Below, in pieces: positions 11,758 through 22,656 of a stretch of 64,000 nt of DNA; the stretch's first letter is position 1; every line of letters starts with the position of its first letter. A program made the position numbers and the translations under genes. This DNA is from Litsea cubeba. Taxonomy: Eukaryota; Streptophyta; Magnoliopsida; Laurales; Lauraceae. The stretch covers positions 30,757,641 to 30,821,640 of the forward strand of contig CM022944.1 in the NCBI GenBank assembly GCA_012931725.1, read 5' to 3'. Under the pieces are notes generated by a model that searched no databases, was not told the DNA's origin, and saw nothing but the letters and a program-made list of their open reading frames with translations.

Positions 11758-13470
11758 TTTATGAGTTTTCAAAGATAAAAGAACTCAAAACACTATTTTT
11801 AGCGTAAAAGTCATAAATTTCCTCCCCATCATACTTTGCTCATATCTTTTCATTATAAATGGTCATTTGTATGCATTTATATGAATTCCAATGGCTTTCA
11901 TACAAAATATGTTTAAAAATACTCTCAATTATATTAATTTCTCTTTGTAGGTATTAATTGAAGATTAAAGTTGAGATTCAAGAGTTAAAGAGAGTAAGGA
12001 TGAGTTTGAAGATGAAGAAATGACAAAGTTATGCCAATAATAAGAAGAAAAATGAAAGACCTGGGTTGGTATTTTGACCATATCTTTTTACTCGGGTGTC
12101 CGATTGAGGTGATCTCAGAAGCCTTGGAAAGCTTGTTCTAAAATCTACAATCAAATTTCACGATATTTTTCCCAATTCGGACGTTTCGGGGGTCAAAATC
12201 GCACATCAATCTGGAAACTATTTTCTAACTCGGGAATGACATTCATATGTTCATATTTCCATTCTTGTGAAGTCCTACATCGGAAAGAAATCAAAAGAGA
12301 GCAAGGCAAATATTTCTATATAAGGAAGGGAGCTCTAGGCATCAAAGACACAAGCAAGGAAAGCCCCCTCCTCTTTACTTAAGCTTTTCATGTAATTGAG
12401 AGCAATTATAAAGAGAAAGTGAGGAAAGCCTTGTAAAAATTAAAGATTTGGAATGGAATTGAAAGCTTTATCTTCTCCAATGGGTGGCTAATCCCTTTGA
12501 TTGGATCTTCTAGGTGAAGCTAGATTGATCATGTTCCTTTTGCTTATGCTCTTTATTTTAATTTCCTTGTTTATGTTCTTAATATGTTAGAGTAGATTTT
12601 TCTTCATTGTATTGTGCAACCTTCCATGCTTAGTTTCTATATTAGCATTTTTTTACTATTTATGCTTAGGTTTGATAAATCATGCTTAGGAGTTAATATA
12701 TTTTGATGGTTTATGCTTACTTTTGATAGATAGTCATTATGAATCTTTTCTTTTATGAAGGGAAGAAAATCTTAGCTATTAGATTGTTAATTTCTATCTT
12801 AGAGCTTTAAAGTTATATTTTCCAAATCTAAGCATTGATTTGTAATTAGATCTGAGTATTCTTTTTTTTGGAAAAAGAGAAGAGCATTAGTGTTGGATTA
12901 GTGTCACTTAGTGGATTCTAGATGATTCAATCATCCATTAGTATTGCTTGTTTCTTGTTTTACTTACTTTAGTTTGATTCTATTCACTTTCTCGCACACT
13001 TATTCACTTGTTTTGATTTTCACACTCCATTTCTCTATTCACACCATCAATTCCACTTTTGATTTTACACTACTTTAGCATAGTTCGTTATCTCCATTCA
13101 CTCATTTTCTATCTTTCACTTGTTATTTTCACAAACTTATTCATTTGATCTATCTAACATTTCTCCATTGTTCTTGTATTAACCTTGTTATTTTTTTTTT
13201 TGCCATTAACTTTGTTACTAACTTGTTACTTAGCTTGTTCTCACTTGAGTTTTTCTATTTATACTAACATCTCTTTATTATCTAGTTCTTGTTTTCTTTT
13301 TGTTTCCATTGTTTTTGTTATTTTCATTTGCATTTGTTAGCTATATTTGAGTTGATACTCCTTTTCATTGATCATTGTTTCCTTATAACGATCCTCGTGG
13401 GAACGATATTCGGACTTCCATAGTCTATATTACTTGTGACAACCGTATACTTGCGGAATTCGCCATCAGA
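11758..13470 (+). mobile_element. probable solo LTR inside the transposase N-terminal region
   Basis: This AT-rich 1.7-kb insert separates two parts of the transposase N-terminus. It has a promoter-like stretch (CTATATAAGGAAGG near 12316-12329) and, near its right end, CGATCCTCGTGGGAACGATA followed by a ...CTTGTGACAACCGTATACTTGCGG stretch, which resembles the 3' end of plant gypsy LTRs. I could not find a matching target duplication, so both limits are approximate. Confidence 0.45.
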
Positions 13471-14096
13471 TCTTGCAACTTATACTGGAAGGATATAACT
13501 TCGTCCATTCCCATACCAAGTTGCTCTACCATTGCAAATAATTCTAAGGCTGACATCTTACCTGAGTGGCAAAAATCAAAATGACCCACCTTTCCACCAT
13601 GATGCATTCAAATGGTATAATACCCATCCCCTTCTTCTGCAATATGAATGGATACGAAGCCTAAATTTACAAATGAAAACATTCTATGCAAAAACAAAAA
13701 TGTTGCTTACCATAAGGGAGATAATCCAAACTAGCCAGATCCTCGTAGGTTGATTCTCAATGTTCACAGTCCATTTCTTCGATTTCCCTCTTCCACAAAT
13801 CAAAAGCTTTCTTCGATTTTCTTATGTCAAAAAAGCAGGGCGTTTCTTCAAATTCCTTCCTCCAGAAACCAGGGCGTTTCTTCAATTTCCAAACATCAGG
13901 GCTTTCGCCCTCTTTCTTCATCGCCTTCTTTGTTCGTCACCTTCCTTCTTTGATCGCCATTCCTACACAGTTTGCCCTACTTCTTGGTCGCCTTTCTTCT
14001 TCGTTGCCCTCTTGCTTCGTCGCCTTCCTTCTTCGATCGCCGTCCCTCTTTGTTCGCCCTACTTCTTACACTCTCAAGTTACAGATAAAAGGGACG

Positions 14097-14282
14097 CCTA
14101 GTCACACGTTATTTGTTTCGAATGTCGTTTGACTCTCCGTTTCTGATTTGAACGGCTACCAGACGGAGGGGCCGACTTAATAAAAATTGATTGATGTAAG
14201 GGGTAAATTGATAAATTTAATAGTTCAGGGTCTAAATTGAAAAACTCAAAAAACTACAAGGGCCATAATGTCAAAAAAACCT
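14097..14282 (-). repeat. right TIR of the MULE
   Basis: Inverted partner of 4183-4366. It is followed directly by a T9 run and then by another TIR-bearing element starting at about 14291. Confidence 0.85.
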
Positions 14283-14290
14283 TTTTTTTT

Positions 14291-14975
14291 AGAGTTTTTT
14301 TGTATATACCCCCTAAGGTTTCCATGATTTGCAAATAGGCCCCTATAGTTTTAGTATTTGTATATGGGCCCCTATATTTTCATTTCAATACCTTTCATGT
14401 CCACAAAATCAGTATTCCTAATGAGAATGGGTAACCACTATGACAGTTTTGCCCTTACATCCATTTATAAAAATGAGTATATTATTATTTACAAAAATAT
14501 CATTATTTTTTCCTAAGTCCAAGATGTTTCTCTCAATAACTCTTTAATGCACATGAAGCATTATCATATCTTTTGAAGTTTTCATCAATCTAACAGTGGG
14601 CATGGATTGGATCAATTATAATTTATAACCAATCATAAGCACAAGCGTTGACTGCCATTATGATTATTTGAATTTAATGAAATAGGCCCTTTATTGAAAA
14701 AGATATATTTACATATGGTTATTCTCTCCCACTAAGTTTAATTATTAGTGTTATAAGCTATAAAGAAAAATAAGTCTAAACTTATGCATATGGGGATAAA
14801 GAGATAGGCAAAAGTGTCTTTTCGCTCTAAAATATTTTGGCGGTTGGAAGACTAATGATTTTGGTGACACAAAAGGTATTAAATAAAAGGGCAGGGGCCT
14901 ATTTATAAATACTAAAACTATAAGGGCCTATTTACAAATCCTAAGAACCTTAGAGGGGCATATGCAAAAAGCTTT
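14291..14975. mobile_element. non-autonomous MULE-type element with ~100-bp TIRs
   Basis: The left end (GTATATACCCCCTAAGGTTTCC..., continuing through AAATAGGCCCCTATAGTTTTAG) matches the inverted right end (GCATATGCCCCTCTAAGGTTCT..., AAATAGGCCCTTATAGTTTTAG) over about 100 bp. The interior of about 480 bp has no coding signal. It directly abuts the right TIR of the large MULE at a T run. Its flanks are T-rich, so the target duplication is not resolvable. Confidence 0.7.
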
Positions 14976-15006
14976 GTTTTTTGTATTCTTTATTTTTTTA
15001 ATCACC

Positions 15007-15373
15007 GTAAAGTCATTTTAAGGATAAATGAGGGAATTATAAGAACTATTTTGTAAATAACTTGCACCCACAATGTCAAATTCATGATCCCATACCACGT
15101 GCAATATAAATTCGAGTAATTGAATGAAATGCTATCCATTTTTGTCGCTTTCTCTTATTTTCTAATTTTGCTTGGATATTGTATATTTCACTCCAAACTT
15201 CACAAATATTCCACAACAATGACAACATCGAAGCATTATATTTAATAACCAGATGACTTACGATGATAATTTTACTATTGTCTCATTTTATTATTAGTTA
15301 TTTCACTTTATTATGCATTTTTTAAACTCCACTAATTTTGACATATTTTTACGATAATGACAAATTACCATAA
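15007..15373 (+). repeat. dispersed direct duplication, copy 1
   Basis: This matches 20429-20793 at roughly 94-95 percent by eye over its whole length, in the same orientation. Shared blocks include TTGCACCCACAATGTCAAAT and CACAACAATGACAACATCGA. Both ends stop abruptly. No gene is visible in it. It could be a fragment of an unrecognised repeat. Confidence 0.85.
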
Positions 15374-16779
15374 TCAATACAATTTAAATGTGAGTAAAAA
15401 CATATTTTACAAATATAATTAGCCATCTTCCTCTGTAGCTATCACTCATCAAGCACAAGCAGATTTTGTCAGTCATTTTATATTAAAGACACAAATTGTA
15501 ATTGCAAAATTAACTCTCATATCGATTTAAATTTCTTGGTTTCATCTCATTTTTTATTTTAATTTTGACTATATTTTGGCGTTCTTTAACCTTCTAAGAT
15601 TTTCTTATGAGATAGACATGTAATACAAATATATATTGTTTTTTTAGATTTCAAAGGAAATGTGGTACCTTCCCCTTTTTATGAGATTGAAATATATGGA
15701 TTTGGATGATGTCTTTCAATTTTTGAGGGTTTTTTATGACTTTGGAGAGCCATGGCCACAGTCCTCCTCTAATTTTACTCCTAATCCGAGATTTTTGTAG
15801 GATATCGGAACTTTCTTCTTTTTTATCTTATAAAATAGCTTTCCTACATGCTTTCTCACCCTTTCCGAACTCCTCCTCTATTTCATTACCCTATAAGCTA
15901 TCAACAATTTAGAAAATAAATCTCTCTCTCATTCATTCTTGTCTCAATTTTATCAATTTCAGATCTAGAAGTTTGGCGATTTACTTAAATGAAATGCTAT
16001 GCGCAACATTAGCAACTATGTGGATTTTTTATGGGTCCCTTTCTCCTATCAATGACTGTATTTGTGGTTGTGAAAAACTCTCCTTTTTTTTTAATTACCT
16101 ATATATATTTCTCTTTTTTGTTATATTGTTTCAACTTCTTGTGCTTGGGATTGGATATTTGTTGTTGAAGTTAAATCGATGGAGGGTTGAGTTTAATTGA
16201 ATCGAATCTAGTTGTCTGTCGATTTTTTACCTTTTATTAAATAGTAAGTTAATATAAAAGTTTAATCTAATAAAAAACAATGTAATAATGTATATAAAAA
16301 GAAACAACAACCTCATACATGAGAACATACATACAGCCCCCTTCATGGGATAATATATTTCACCATGGCACAATACAATCCTTGAGACTCAACCACTTTA
16401 CCTCCAGCTCCGATTTGTATTGATAAAAATTTTAAAAATTTTACTTGGAACTCACATTAATCAGATCACAAAAAAAAAAAAAAGAAGAGAAAGAATGATT
16501 TTGCACTAAAATATACTTTTATTCATTTCTCAACTTTATTTTACATAGGATTGAATGTCTTAGCCTAGTGGGTGCACGTTGTGTACATTGCATATTTTAC
16601 GACTCCCCCATATGGCCTTAGATGACCTTAGAAGGACAAAATACAAAAAATATATATATAAAATGCAGAAAATATAGTGAACCACCGAATCCCACACACA
16701 TGCTCTCCTCCAATTGTCTGATATCAAAGTAAACTATCTGCGAGGATATGCTACCCTCATCCTTCTCCTTAATGTATAG
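15374..16779. other. no gene seen; AT-rich DNA
   Basis: Low-complexity AT-rich sequence. The frame at 15973-16200 (75 codons, hydrophobic) has no recognisable domain and is likely chance. Confidence 0.4.
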
Positions 16780-16862
16780 TGTAGGGGGATGCGAAATCGC
16801 TGGTCCCCCCCAGGGGATAGGCGGGGCCCAGGGCCCCGGGCCTATTGTATACACTTCAGGAC

Positions 16863-16926
16863 TAGCCCAAGTGGTACCAGGGTAAGTCCATAAATCACTT
16901 TAAGGTGAGGTCATGGGATCGACTCC
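16863..16926 (+). promoter_or_regulatory. Pol III-like box A and box B, unit 1
   Basis: Box A TAGCCCAAGTGG is at 16863-16874 and box B GGATCGACTCC at 16916-16926. The gap is about 41 bp, wider than in most tRNAs but within the range seen in SINEs. Activity is inferred from sequence match only. Confidence 0.4.
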
Positions 16927-17083
16927 TGGGGAGGCCCCTGGGTACGCGACACGCTCCTGCCCGGGACAAATGCATGATTAGGGAGCCACGTCTCCTGAAG
17001 TGTATACAATAGGCCCGGGGCCCTGGGCCTATGACCTCACCTTAAAGTGATTTATGGACTTACTCTGGTACCACTTGAGCTAG

Positions 17084-17147
17084 TAGCCCAAGTGGTACCA
17101 GGGTAAGTCCATAAATCACTTTAAGGTGAGGTCATGGGATCGACTCC
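17084..17147 (+). promoter_or_regulatory. Pol III-like box A and box B, unit 2
   Basis: This is the second copy of the same pair: box A at 17084-17095 and box B at 17137-17147, identical in both motifs to unit 1. Confidence 0.4.
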
Positions 17148-17300
17148 TGGGGAGGCCCCTGGGTACGTGACACGCTCCTGCCCGGGACAAATGCATGATT
17201 AGGGAGCCACGTCTCCTGAAGTGTATACAATAGGCCCGGGGCCCTGGGCCCCGCCTATCCCCTGGGGGGGACCAGCGATTTCGCATCCCCCTACATATAG

Positions 17301-18601
17301 CATTTGTCTGATTATAAGTTAGCTTTCTCCACTTACATGTTGCTGGAAGTACACAATGCTTCCTTGATTTTTCTTAACACCTATTTCTACTTGAGATTGG
17401 AATGTACCTCTATTTGAAAATATCTTCTTTGGAATCTTGAGCAGCTTCCTTTTGACCTTTTTGAGAAAGTGACTCATGTCTCCTTTTTTTAGGCCGGAGG
17501 ATTTATTGTTCTTGAATACTACCAAAGCCAAAGTTCCAACATAAATATTGGAGAAGTCTTTGTTGTGACTTTCTACCCAATTATCCCACCAAAAAATAAA
17601 CTTTTGTACACCATTAAATCATGAGAAGATTATCTTTCAACGGCATGGACAATCACCTTTTGATTAGCTAATATTGTGAAAACCTAAAACTAATTTAGGT
17701 TGTATTTTTATTTGACCAGAGAAACATGGGCAGGATAAAAAGGCAACTGTGTTTAGAGCATAAATAGATGAAAGAATTTGGTACTTGACATGCGTTAAAT
17801 ATGATAAAAAAAAGTTAAAACATATGATGCAAATAATATTGTCAAGAATGCAACATTTCAGACCTTTATTACTTGGTAATCTATACGTTCATAAATATTA
17901 TTACACATCCATTTCATTTATGCAATTGTCTCTAGATTTGTTCCCTAAAAGCAATTTTCTCCAAATAAAAAACTAATATTGGCTCAATTACATCATGATG
18001 CTCATGTAGAAAAATATAAAGAATTCAATTCTATAAAATAATCTAGGTTATAAAAATAAATGACAACTAGAAGGTTGCATTCAAAGAGGATTTAATAGAT
18101 TACTTATGCATAGTAAATCACTTGACAACATTTACAAGAAATCAACTACTCCAATCGTGAAAAAAAGGCTTTTATAGAAAAGTTATTAAATCATTGGCAT
18201 CTAAGAGAAACCACGAGCCCCATGAAAAGATTTGATTAATTAACTACTCAATTGGGTGATGATTCACTGGCATAAGGTGTGGATTTCGCTTTGCACATCT
18301 TGTGTTTGAATCCTACCCTAAACTTTCCTAGACTTGCTTGGTGCACGTGTGTTGTGGGATCATGTGTGTGATGGGGAATAGTCACGTCGGGTAAAAATAT
18401 CACGGAGATACCCACGTCACGTGAAAAAGTGAAAATTTTTAGAAAAGTATAAGACTTTCAGCTTATTTTCAAAAAAGTACATGACGATTTAAAACATTTC
18501 AAAAAGATTTAAAAGTTGTTCACAATTCTCTCAATCAAGTCATCTCCATAAAAAAAATCGAGAAATGACAAAATCCCCTTATTTCATTTTCAAAATTTCC
18601 T
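17301..18601. other. no gene seen; possible SINE remnant at 18250-18345
   Basis: AT-rich non-coding DNA. Around 18257-18327 a GATTCACTGGCATAAGG stretch followed by GTGTTTGAATCC looks like decayed tRNA-type box A and box B, so a plus-strand SINE remnant is possible. No other structure is convincing. Confidence 0.35.
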
Positions 18602-18904
18602 GGTCCGTTTGGTAATTTTACATATAAAATAAAGTGCAGTAAAGCATCAAATCAAGAGAGAATAAAATATAATGGAATTATGATGATATTTTATTTTTAG
18701 TTATTTAATATGGAATCATTTTGACTTTTTGTATATAAAAGTGGAGCTTTTTTGTCTTTTAGTGGGGAAAGGAAGTTGTTTTTTTTTTTTACTTTTTTTT
18801 AAAAAGATGAAGTTTTGAATTAAAGTGCTATTGATGTGACCCTAGTCTGAAAAATAGAGGCTTTACTTGACTTTTACTAATCTAGTAAAGTGCCAAACAG
18901 GCCC
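18602..18904. mobile_element. small MITE with GG(C/T)CC(G/T)TTTGG-type TIRs, copy 1
   Basis: The left end reads GGTCCGTTTGGTAATTTTAC. The right end, inverted, reads GGGCCTGTTTGGCACTTTAC. The interior shares phrases with the neighbour at 18950-19204 (AGAATAAAATATAATGG, GACTTTTTGT, GGAGGCTTTAC / AGAGGCTTTAC). The target duplication is not clear. These ends are common in plant Tourist/Harbinger or hAT MITEs, so the family is open. Confidence 0.55.
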
Positions 18905-18949
18905 TAGGGACCCATCTGGGTAATTCACTTCTAAAGTTAATCTAAGTTA

Positions 18950-19204
18950 AGGTCACTTTTACCTTTTGGCAATTTACTATTAAAGTAAAAGTGATGTAAA
19001 GCAACAAATTTAGAAAGAATAAAATATAATGGGGTTATGATATTATTTTGTCCTTAGCGGATAGGTAATGAATCTTTTTGACTTTTTGTGTAAAAAGTGA
19101 GTTTTTTTTTTTAAATAAATGAATTTTGAAGATGTGTACTTCTTATTTGAAAAATGGAGGCTTTACATTTACTTTTACTAACTTAAAAAATTGCCAAACG
19201 GGCC
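18950..19204. mobile_element. small MITE, copy 2 of the same family
   Basis: Same orientation as 18602-18904, with the right end inverted reading GGGCCCGTTTGGCAATTTTT. The left end is decayed (TTTTGGCAATTTAC). The two copies lie about 50 bp apart. Confidence 0.5.
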
Positions 19205-20428
19205 CAAAAAAGAGATAAGAAATGAAGAAGGGCCTTATCAAAAAGTATAAAATATCAAAATCCACATTCTCGACTTGTGGCAATGGAACTTTTTCGACCT
19301 TTTTGGATAAAAAAGAGAGGCCCTTTTGTCTTTTAACTGAGATTGCCTTTTTGACTTTTTTTTTAATTAAGAAGAGGTGATTTTTGGAATTTAATTTTGC
19401 TAAGACTCCTTTTTTTTTTGTCTTTTAAAGTGACTCTTTACTAGAATATATTTTATAATCTAATTACTCAAATATGCTCTTAATAAATTATTTAAGAGAA
19501 ATGATCAAGTCTAATCCAAATGACCTAGTGTGGTCCACTTCAAGTACCTTTATACATGAATGGCAAAAAAGTATTTGCATGTGCTCCTAGAGATTAGTTC
19601 TCGGCTGTCCAAAATTAATTGTCCTTTAGGCTCAGGATTAGAAGCTCCTAAGCTGGGCTTGTGGGAGATACCATGGGTTATAAAAATACAAAAAAATAAA
19701 ATGATCACTTTACGGGAGGAAAGAGATACCATGGGTTATAAAAATACAATTGTTTAGTTATTCTTTTATTCATTGATATCTTATAAATCAATTATCATTT
19801 AAATTCATCTTTAAACATCACGTATCTCCTTTTTATTGCCTATGCTTGTCAATTCGTCGTATTTGAGGTACTATTATTGGTGTCACAGGCATAGATACAG
19901 TTTCCGACCTTGAAAAGGCCCAGACGGGACAGGATGAGGCCCAAGAGGTTCCTCAAGGACTAAAGGAGTGGCAAGAAGTTGGGCCAATGTAGATACTCCT
20001 CATTCGGAGAGCACCAAGAACTATTTTGAGAGCTTATAGTTTGAGTGTGATTGACTTCTTTTTGTGTGGGTCACACTTAGATTTAATTTATATTTTGTTA
20101 TACTTTTGGTATTGTTATATAGGGTACCTTTGTGGGCCCTCTTTTTGTATAAACAATGTATATAGTTGTATAATTCTTTTGTATTAAACTTGAATATTGT
20201 AAATGGATTGGATGGGGAAATGATATTCATTTTGTGAATGAAATTGCAGCTTCCGCCATATTTAAATGTTGTCGATGGAATTTTAGTGAGTCAAACTCAC
20301 GAGTACAATAGCTGTTTCTTCTTCGTGTGGTTGTATTTGACTCGCGACAAGTACAATCACACTGGAGTACGTGTGTCTTACCTCAGGGATTACCCTAGGC
20401 CAGGGTGATTCGGGACTGAGATGTAACA
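19205..20428. other. no gene seen
   Basis: AT-rich non-coding DNA. A 21-bp phrase around ATACCATGGGTTATAAAAATAC occurs twice (about 19670 and 19726). Nothing else is supported. Confidence 0.35.
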
Positions 20429-20793
20429 CATTTTAAAGATAGATGAGGGATTTATAAGAAATATTTTGTAAACAACTTGCACCCACAATGTCAAATTCAT
20501 GATCCCATACCACATGCGATATAAATTTGAGAAATTGAATGAAATGCTATCCATTTCTGTCGCTTTCTCTTATTTTCTAATTTTGCTTGGATATTGCATA
20601 TTTCACTCCAAACTTTACAAATTTTCCACAACAATGACAACATCGAAGCATTATATTTAATAACCAGATGACTTACGATGATATTTTTACTATTGCCTCA
20701 TTTTATTATTGGCTATTTCACTTTATTATGCATTTTTTAAACTCCACTAATTTTGACATATTTTTACGATAATGCCAAATTACCTATCAAGGG
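20429..20793 (+). repeat. dispersed direct duplication, copy 2
   Basis: Partner of 15007-15373, same orientation, about 5.4 kb apart. The high identity suggests a fairly recent duplication or two insertions of one repeat. Confidence 0.85.
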
Positions 20794-20950
20794 AAGAGTA
20801 TTTTTATTATTTATCTTTATGGAAAAGAAATCATTAAAAGAATTATAATTTTTTTTGAAATATATATTTTGAAATGAGACAAAAGCTTTGTACTTTGACA
20901 TTATTCTCATTAATAAATGCTTTTAAATTTTGGTAATATTCAGGTTAGAA

Positions 20951-21303
20951 CTAGTTCTCACATATTATATGAGAACTTTTTTGTGGGATCCAATTGTAGG
21001 CCCCATTTGGGGATGAGACAGGGGGGATGAAAAAAGCTATGTCTCTGTGAGACCACCCCAAGTATCAAGTTTGACACCAAACCCATGCCCCTAACCCATT
21101 CATCCGTGGCCCACAAGTTTAATGGCTTCATATTAAAAAAAATATTCAACCATCGATCCAACAATTCGGTCCATTCAAATTGTGCCAAGGATCATTGGGA
21201 TTAGTGACTATGAGGGGGTTCCCTATTGGTTGCTAGGTTTGGATGGATTGCTAGTCGGGCCCCAAATTTTTTTTTCATATAATAGATGAAAATTAGTTCT
21301 CAC
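20951..21303 (+). mobile_element. MITE-like element with GTTCTCAC termini, copy 1
   Basis: The terminus carries a small palindrome, GTTCTCATATAATATGTGAGAAC in inverted reading. Body sequence matches, in inverted orientation, the element at 22657-22995: shared phrases for ATATCAAGTTTGACACCAA, CCCATTCATCC and GATCCAACRRTYCRRTCCATTCA. No coding capacity. Confidence 0.55.
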
Positions 21304-21354
21304 TTAAATATTTTCCTTTTAAGTTTGGAAAATGATCAGGTGATAAATGTTCTC

Positions 21355-22656
21355 TAGGGGTGTAACGGTTCGGTTAACCGGTTATTTTGGAAAAATCGTT
21401 AACCGAACCGTAACCACAGTTTTTGGATTTCATTAACCATAACCGTAATCGTGAAGACAAAAACCGTAGAAAACCAAACTATGGTTAACCGTATTATACA
21501 GTTCGGTTACGGTTAATAACCGTGGAACAATTCCTCATGCAGGCTACTTTGCACTATTCCTGACTACCAATTCTCAAAGGTTGTGGCTGAGCTTTCCCAA
21601 AACCCACCTTGGATAGTTTCACAAACACATCATCTCCATCATCCACAGATTTGTTCTCACCACATCTCAACTTGATTTTTCTTTTGCATCCAACTGACCA
21701 AATACCCACAGTCCAATCTCTCAAAGAAGCCGGTTCAAACCTTCCAAACACTTACATGTAGGAAAAGCACTTACACTACAGATGCCAAAAACCCCACAGA
21801 AAGAAGAAATATTGCATCCTTTTTTGGGCTGTTCCCAGTATATAATCCACATTTGTCTACTCACGGACCAACTAAATGATTCATCTGCCCCGTCATACTT
21901 ATCACTAGTCTTGTAATAAGAGAGTTGTTATTAGCAGTGTAACTGAAAGAAGCCACCTTTTCATATGAAGGAGAGCTGAAATTCAATATATAAGAGGAAG
22001 ACAAATCAGGGGCCGTAGTGAAGATTTGCTCACTTCTAGCACGGCTCTTCCATTGGGAGATTCCATTTTTCTAGATGTTGATGTTGTCATTTGTATCCAC
22101 CCCAAAAGCATATTCCCCAGGAGCAGGGTCCTCTGCACTTCTCCATGATGTAAGAACATGGTTCTCTCCAGTACTCTTTTGCAACACTAGTTTCATGTAG
22201 GGAAGAAGGCTATCAGTTGGGTAATCAAAGCTTTGCCACAAGATTTTTCCCTTCATTGCCATCTTGGTTTGTTTCTCCAAATACAAGGTTTTATGTATCA
22301 AGAATCTTAGCACTAGGGTTTTTCAAGGAAGACCCATTTGTCAGGAGGTAAGAGCTGCCTCTAGAACTATCCTGGATCTTGACAGGGGTTTCCTTTTGTT
22401 ATAATAACTTAAGAAATATTTCATTCAGCCCCTTATTTTTTTCTTTTATTTGTATAATTGTACGGTTAACCAAATCGTATTTTACGGTTCAGTTCGGTTA
22501 ACCACAGTGAGTTATTGTAGAAAACCGTAACCGAACCGAACCGTGCGGTTTTTGGATTTCATTAACCGTAACCGTAACCGAACCGTGAAACACGGTTATT
22601 AACCGCGGTTCGGTTCGGTTCGATTAGAGGTTTCTTGGTTTTTTGTTACACCCCTA
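21355..22656. mobile_element. hAT-type element carrying a captured host gene fragment
   Basis: Both ends read TAGGGGTGTAAC inward. The flanks are ATGTTCTC (21347-21354) and TTGTTCTC (22657-22664), an 8-bp duplication with one mismatch, as expected for hAT. The subterminal regions (21360-21535 and 22455-22640) are packed with CGGTTAACCG/CGGTTCGGTT motifs in both orientations, typical of transposase-binding ends. No transposase is present. The middle 840 bp is unrelated in composition and codes, on the minus strand, for part of a receptor kinase ectodomain (see next entry). Confidence 0.8.
21554..22392 (-). pseudogene. captured G-type lectin S-receptor-like kinase fragment
   Basis: The minus strand first shows a mannose-binding (bulb-type) lectin end with phrases such as SSYLLTNGSSLKNPSAKILDT and LWQSFDYPTDSLLP (about 22372-22200), then TSWRSAEDPAPGEYAFGVD. 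A short gap with stop codons follows, then S-locus-glycoprotein-domain phrases (SSSYILNFSSPSYEK, FSYTANNNSLITRLV) and FEPASLRDWTVGIWSVGC with basic KRKIKLRCG (to 21554). These are in the order seen in S-domain receptor kinases. No signal peptide, transmembrane segment or kinase domain is included. Several in-frame stops and at least one frameshift make it non-functional. It lies wholly between the hAT subterminal repeats. Confidence 0.8.

Larger units (their letters stand above)
8682..13607 (-). pseudogene. MURA-type MULE transposase, broken
   Basis: Minus-strand pieces appear in the order expected for MULE transposases. The N-terminal PB1-like region is split: MHHGGKVGHFDF at 13607-13425, resuming at 11749. 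Then come the MuDR zinc-binding/DNA-binding region (to about 11006), the catalytic core (10824-10426: GLDRYHLTGPMSA), a canonical GT-AG intron of about 90 bp near 10373-10287, the core's second half (10282-9629: FCMRHMLNNFK) and a SWIM motif (CVDITGIPCKHAIAGINHF near 9715-9655). A basic GRPKKSRRRE stretch and a degenerate zinc knuckle follow. Lesions include in-frame stops near 10424, 10010, 9445 and 9389, a frameshift around 9735, and the insertion at about 11.76-13.47 kb. It cannot make a functional protein in this copy. Confidence 0.8.
4183..14282 (-). mobile_element. Mutator-like element (MULE) with long TIRs
   Basis: TIRs of about 185 bp (4183-4366 and 14097-14282) bracket a minus-strand MURA-type transposase remnant. 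The outer end reads GTTTTTTGACATAATG on the left and, inverted, GTTTTTTTGACATTATGG on the right. Both ends sit against T runs, so the expected 9-bp duplication cannot be told from low-complexity sequence. The total is about 10.1 kb. Removing the solo LTR and the second LTR-like insertion leaves about 5.5 kb. No second gene such as mudrB is visible. Confidence 0.8.
16780..17295. mobile_element. composite fold-back element with perfect 82-bp arms
   Basis: The outer arms (16780-16861 and 17214-17295) are perfect inverted repeats beginning TGTAGGGGGATGCGAAATCG and ending, inward, CTTCAGGA. The element is flanked by TATAG at 16775-16779 and 17296-17300. Inside are two near-identical direct units (16862-16997 and 17083-17213). 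Between them lie an extra piece of the right arm (about 16998-17031) and an inverted copy of the head of the unit (about 17031-17083). Each direct unit has a box-A-like TAGCCCAAGTGG and a box-B-like GGATCGACTCC. It is strongly GC-rich in AT-rich surroundings. No protein is encoded. The superfamily is unclear. Confidence 0.75.
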
